Below are positions 62,083 through 64,000 of a stretch of DNA of 64,000 bases, piece by piece. Origin of the DNA: Rhodopseudomonas sp. BAL398 (GTDB lineage: Bacteria; Pseudomonadota; Alphaproteobacteria; Rhizobiales; Xanthobacteraceae); NCBI RefSeq assembly GCF_033001325.1, contig NZ_CP133111.1, positions 3,798,501-3,862,500 of the forward strand. The letters run 5' to 3'. Numbering within the stretch: the first letter of the stretch is position 1; every line of letters starts with the position of its first letter. The notes under the pieces are model-generated. The model ran no database searches. It was not told the origin of the DNA and was given only the letters and a program-made list of their open reading frames with translations. The position numbers and the translations under genes were made by a program.

Positions 62083-62520
62083 CGCGACGCTGCAAGCTAA
62101 TACCAAAGGCGATTGGCTTCGACTCATCTTTGCGTCATGGCCGGGCTTGTCCCGCCTGCGAGGCCGAAGCCCCTTCGGCGCGGCGAATGCCCGGCCATCC
62201 ACGCCTTTGATCCAGCACGGCTTCAGGCGTGGATGCCCGGCACAAGGGCGGGCATGACCAACGAGAGGCCGCGCCCTTTGGTATAACTCACGTCGCAACT
62301 GACCACGTCACAACTAACCACGCTGCGGATCACCACCCTGCGAGCGACCGTGTCGCACGACATCACGTCGCAACTGATCGCTTCGCAAAATGCACAACCG
62401 CAAGTGATCGCGCGGCGGCTCTCACGATCCGCGACCGCCTATCACGCGGGAGGCACTATCATCCGCGCCTCTCGCGATCAGGCGCCGCGCCCGGCCTGGA
62501 TGTCAGATCCGCAGCCCGGG
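62083..62520. repeat. Intergenic region: family E copy 3 and degenerate short repeats
   Basis: Family E lies at about 62101-62282, longer than the other copies because of an added arm (GCCGGGCTTGTCCCGCC to GCCCGGCC). At 62288-62420 follow irregular copies of a CGTCGCAACTGACCA-like unit (GTCGCAACTGACCACGTC, GTCACAACTAACCACG, GTCGCAACTGATCGC). Read forward these give a His/Thr/Asp-rich frame, but I see no ribosome site or family and do not call a gene. Confidence 0.55.
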
Positions 62521-62655
62521 TTAGTGAGCATGCGGCTGCGCATTGCTCCGGGTCTTGCACGGCTGGGCCTGGAAATCCCCCAGGATCACCACGCCGAACA
62601 GGATCAGAACAGTGGATGCCGCAGCGGCGGCCAATAGTAGGATATCGACAGTCAT
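62521..62655 (-). CDS. Small single-helix membrane protein
   Basis: A 44-residue protein: MTVDILLLAAAAASTVLILF and on through GVVILG form one membrane helix, then a short polar tail with one cysteine and a His-rich end. GGGGG ten bases upstream of the ATG supports the start (a GTG one codon earlier is possible). It is small but has a sound ribosome site and a typical membrane profile. Function unknown. Confidence 0.5.
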   Translation of the reverse strand: MTVDILLLAAAAASTVLILFGVVILGDFQAQPCKTRSNAQPHAH

Positions 62656-62835
62656 CACTGAATCCCCCTGCATTTGATGCAGTGGCTGAAGCATCTGCCG
62701 ATTGCGCGGGGACAACCTTGACCAGGATCAAATATGGCGAAGGCGGGGCAAAAAGGTTTTGCGGCGGCAAGCCGGGCCGCTGCCCGCCATCGAGTCTCGC
62801 GTGATCGATTGGCGGCAAGCCCAAGCGCAGGCGCC

Positions 62836-64000
62836 TCAGATCACCTTTCTGCTCTCGAGCTCTGCGACCTCGTGGTCGGTTAGTCCGAGCCAGGACCGAT
62901 AGACTTCCGGATTGTCCTGCCCGACCGCGCCGCCGGTACTGCGCAGTTGCACCGGATCGACCGTGAACCGCGGCACGACGTTGACCATGGCGATCGACCC
63001 GAAATCCTTGTCGGGCACCCGCGTGATCATCTCGCGCGCCACGACCTGGGGGTCGGCGGCGATCTGATCGATCGCGTAGATCGGCGCAATCGTGCCGTGA
63101 ACCTGGGAAAAGCGCGCGAGCACCTCATCCAGCTCATGCGCCGCGCACCATGTCGCGAACACGTCGTTCAATTCGGCGGAATGCTCGACGCGGCGGACAT
63201 TGTTGGCGAAGCGCGGATCGTCGATCAGATCGGGCCGGTCGATGGCCCGGCAATTGGCCGCATAGAGCGCATTGGTCGATCCTGCCAGGGTGACCCAGCG
63301 CTCATCCTTGGTGCGGTACACCGCCGCGGGCGCGGAGTAACCATTGCCATTGCCGATCCGGCTGCGGACGAAGCCGAGCTGGTCGAATTCGACCGGCAGA
63401 ATCTCGAGCAGACGAAATGTCGCTTCGGTCAAAGCGAGATCGATTTCCTCGCCCCCGGCGGCGGGGTCGCGCGCGCGCTTCCACAGCGCGGCCAGGACCC
63501 CGATGGCGCCGAACAGCCCGCCGATGGCGTCGCCGATCGGGTAACCCGGATGCATCGGCTCGCCGTCGGGCTCGCCGGTGATGTAGGTCAATCCGCCCAT
63601 CGCCTCGAAGATCCGGGCGAAGCCGGGACGATCGCGATAGGGGCCGTCTTGTCCGAAACCGGTCGCCCGCAGGATCGTCAATCTCGGCTGGATCGACCAC
63701 AGCACCTCTTTCGACAATCCCCATCGATCCAGCGTCCCGGGGCGAAAATTCTCGATCAGGACATCGAAGCGCGGCAGCAGTTTCTTGAACAGGGCGACGC
63801 CCTCAGGGGTTCTCAGATCGAGGGTGGCGAACTTCTTGTTCCGGTTCACGGTCTTCCACCATAACGGCTTGCCCTCCTTGTGGGGCGGAAACGACCGTAC
63901 GCCATCGCCATCGCCCGGCAGTTCGAGCTTGAGCACGTCGGCGCCGTAATCGGCGAGCAGCGTGGCGGCGAACGGCGCCGCAATGATGGTGGCGATATCC
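62836..64000 (-). CDS. CaiB/BaiF family CoA-transferase (5' end outside window)
   Basis: About 388 C-terminal residues of a class III CoA-transferase, which moves CoA between carboxylic acids. The frame runs off the right edge. Visible segments include FAATLLADYGADVLKLELP, the family's VLIENFRPGTLDRWGL, RATGFGQDGPYRDRPGF and the GYPIGDAIGGLFGAIGVLAAL region with the catalytic aspartate. The substrate pair is unknown. The N-terminal start lies beyond 64000. Confidence 0.9.
   Translation of the reverse strand, partial: DIATIIAAPFAATLLADYGADVLKLELPGDGDGVRSFPPHKEGKPLWWKTVNRNKKFATLDLRTPEGVALFKKLLPRFDVLIENFRPGTLDRWGLSKEVLWSIQPRLTILRATGFGQDGPYRDRPGFARIFEAMGGLTYITGEPDGEPMHPGYPIGDAIGGLFGAIGVLAALWKRARDPAAGGEEIDLALTEATFRLLEILPVEFDQLGFVRSRIGNGNGYSAPAAVYRTKDERWVTLAGSTNALYAANCRAIDRPDLIDDPRFANNVRRVEHSAELNDVFATWCAAHELDEVLARFSQVHGTIAPIYAIDQIAADPQVVAREMITRVPDKDFGSIAMVNVVPRFTVDPVQLRSTGGAVGQDNPEVYRSWLGLTDHEVAELESRKVI

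Noticed and set aside
62229-62804. His/Thr/Asp-rich plus-strand frame as a gene
   Set aside because: It begins inside repeat family E, has no ribosome site, and runs antisense through a better small membrane protein gene.
1-64000. tRNA, rRNA, CRISPR array, integrase or transposase
   Set aside because: None was seen on reading both strands by eye; a tRNA scan would settle the tRNA question.

Overview
The window is GC-rich, gene-dense chromosomal DNA of an alphaproteobacterium of the Bradyrhizobiaceae (Nitrobacteraceae), most like Rhodopseudomonas or Bradyrhizobium. The evidence is an FlbT/flagellin pair, a CpdR-type regulator, an argH/tlpA divergon beside lysA and an LptM-like lipoprotein, the TIGR02302, DUF2865 and DUF2125 families, several dispersed palindromic repeat families, and a copy of the 14-codon gene rreB with its 17-nt Shine-Dalgarno sequence, which I recall being described from Bradyrhizobiaceae. 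I found no rRNA, tRNA, CRISPR array, transposase or phage gene. Both edges cut genes: the 3' part of polA on the left and a CoA-transferase on the right.

Layout. 1-8200: polA end, a LysE exporter, a Nu-class-like glutathione transferase, pyrE, two envelope proteins and a LuxR-type regulator. 8203-14218: glycogen phosphorylase, then a three-gene cassette encoding a tandem-repeat protein, a small prodomain-like protein and a subtilisin-like peptidase, bounded by a palindrome and a terminator. 14541-21111: arginase, flbT, a large flagellin with a divergent LuxR regulator, and an ABC-F protein. 21360-24917: a compact group of acyl-CoA dehydrogenase-like, PIG-L deacetylase, NodS-like methyltransferase and family 2 glycosyltransferase genes. 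25282-27075: an Lrp-type regulator divergent from methionine gamma-lyase across a clear dyad. 27285-34390: envelope and division genes (ftsE, ftsX, ydcF-like, plsC-like), a zinc-ribbon membrane protein and a CpdR-like receiver. 34771-43012: a large TIGR02302 membrane protein, carboxymuconolactone decarboxylase family, lysA, an LptM-like lipoprotein, argH and tlpA. 43380-51723: a chemoreceptor, a YjfB-like motility protein, 3-hydroxybutyryl-CoA dehydrogenase, etfBA, a corrinoid adenosyltransferase and a hybrid histidine kinase. 51823-64000: gluQRS, alkA, DUF2855, a methyltransferase, rreB, a PRC-barrel gene behind a candidate EcfG promoter, two GH13 enzymes and small hypotheticals.

The two best candidates for an undescribed system are (i) the repeat protein / prodomain-like protein / S8 peptidase cassette at about 10944-14218, which has the form of a protease with a dedicated multi-repeat substrate, and (ii) the 21360-24917 gene group, whose enzyme set (glycosyl transfer, deacetylation, N-methylation) parallels Nod-factor logic but uses a different deacetylase and adds a flavoenzyme. 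Both functions are inferences. The rreB locus is not new, but it is a striking element that ordinary annotation would miss.
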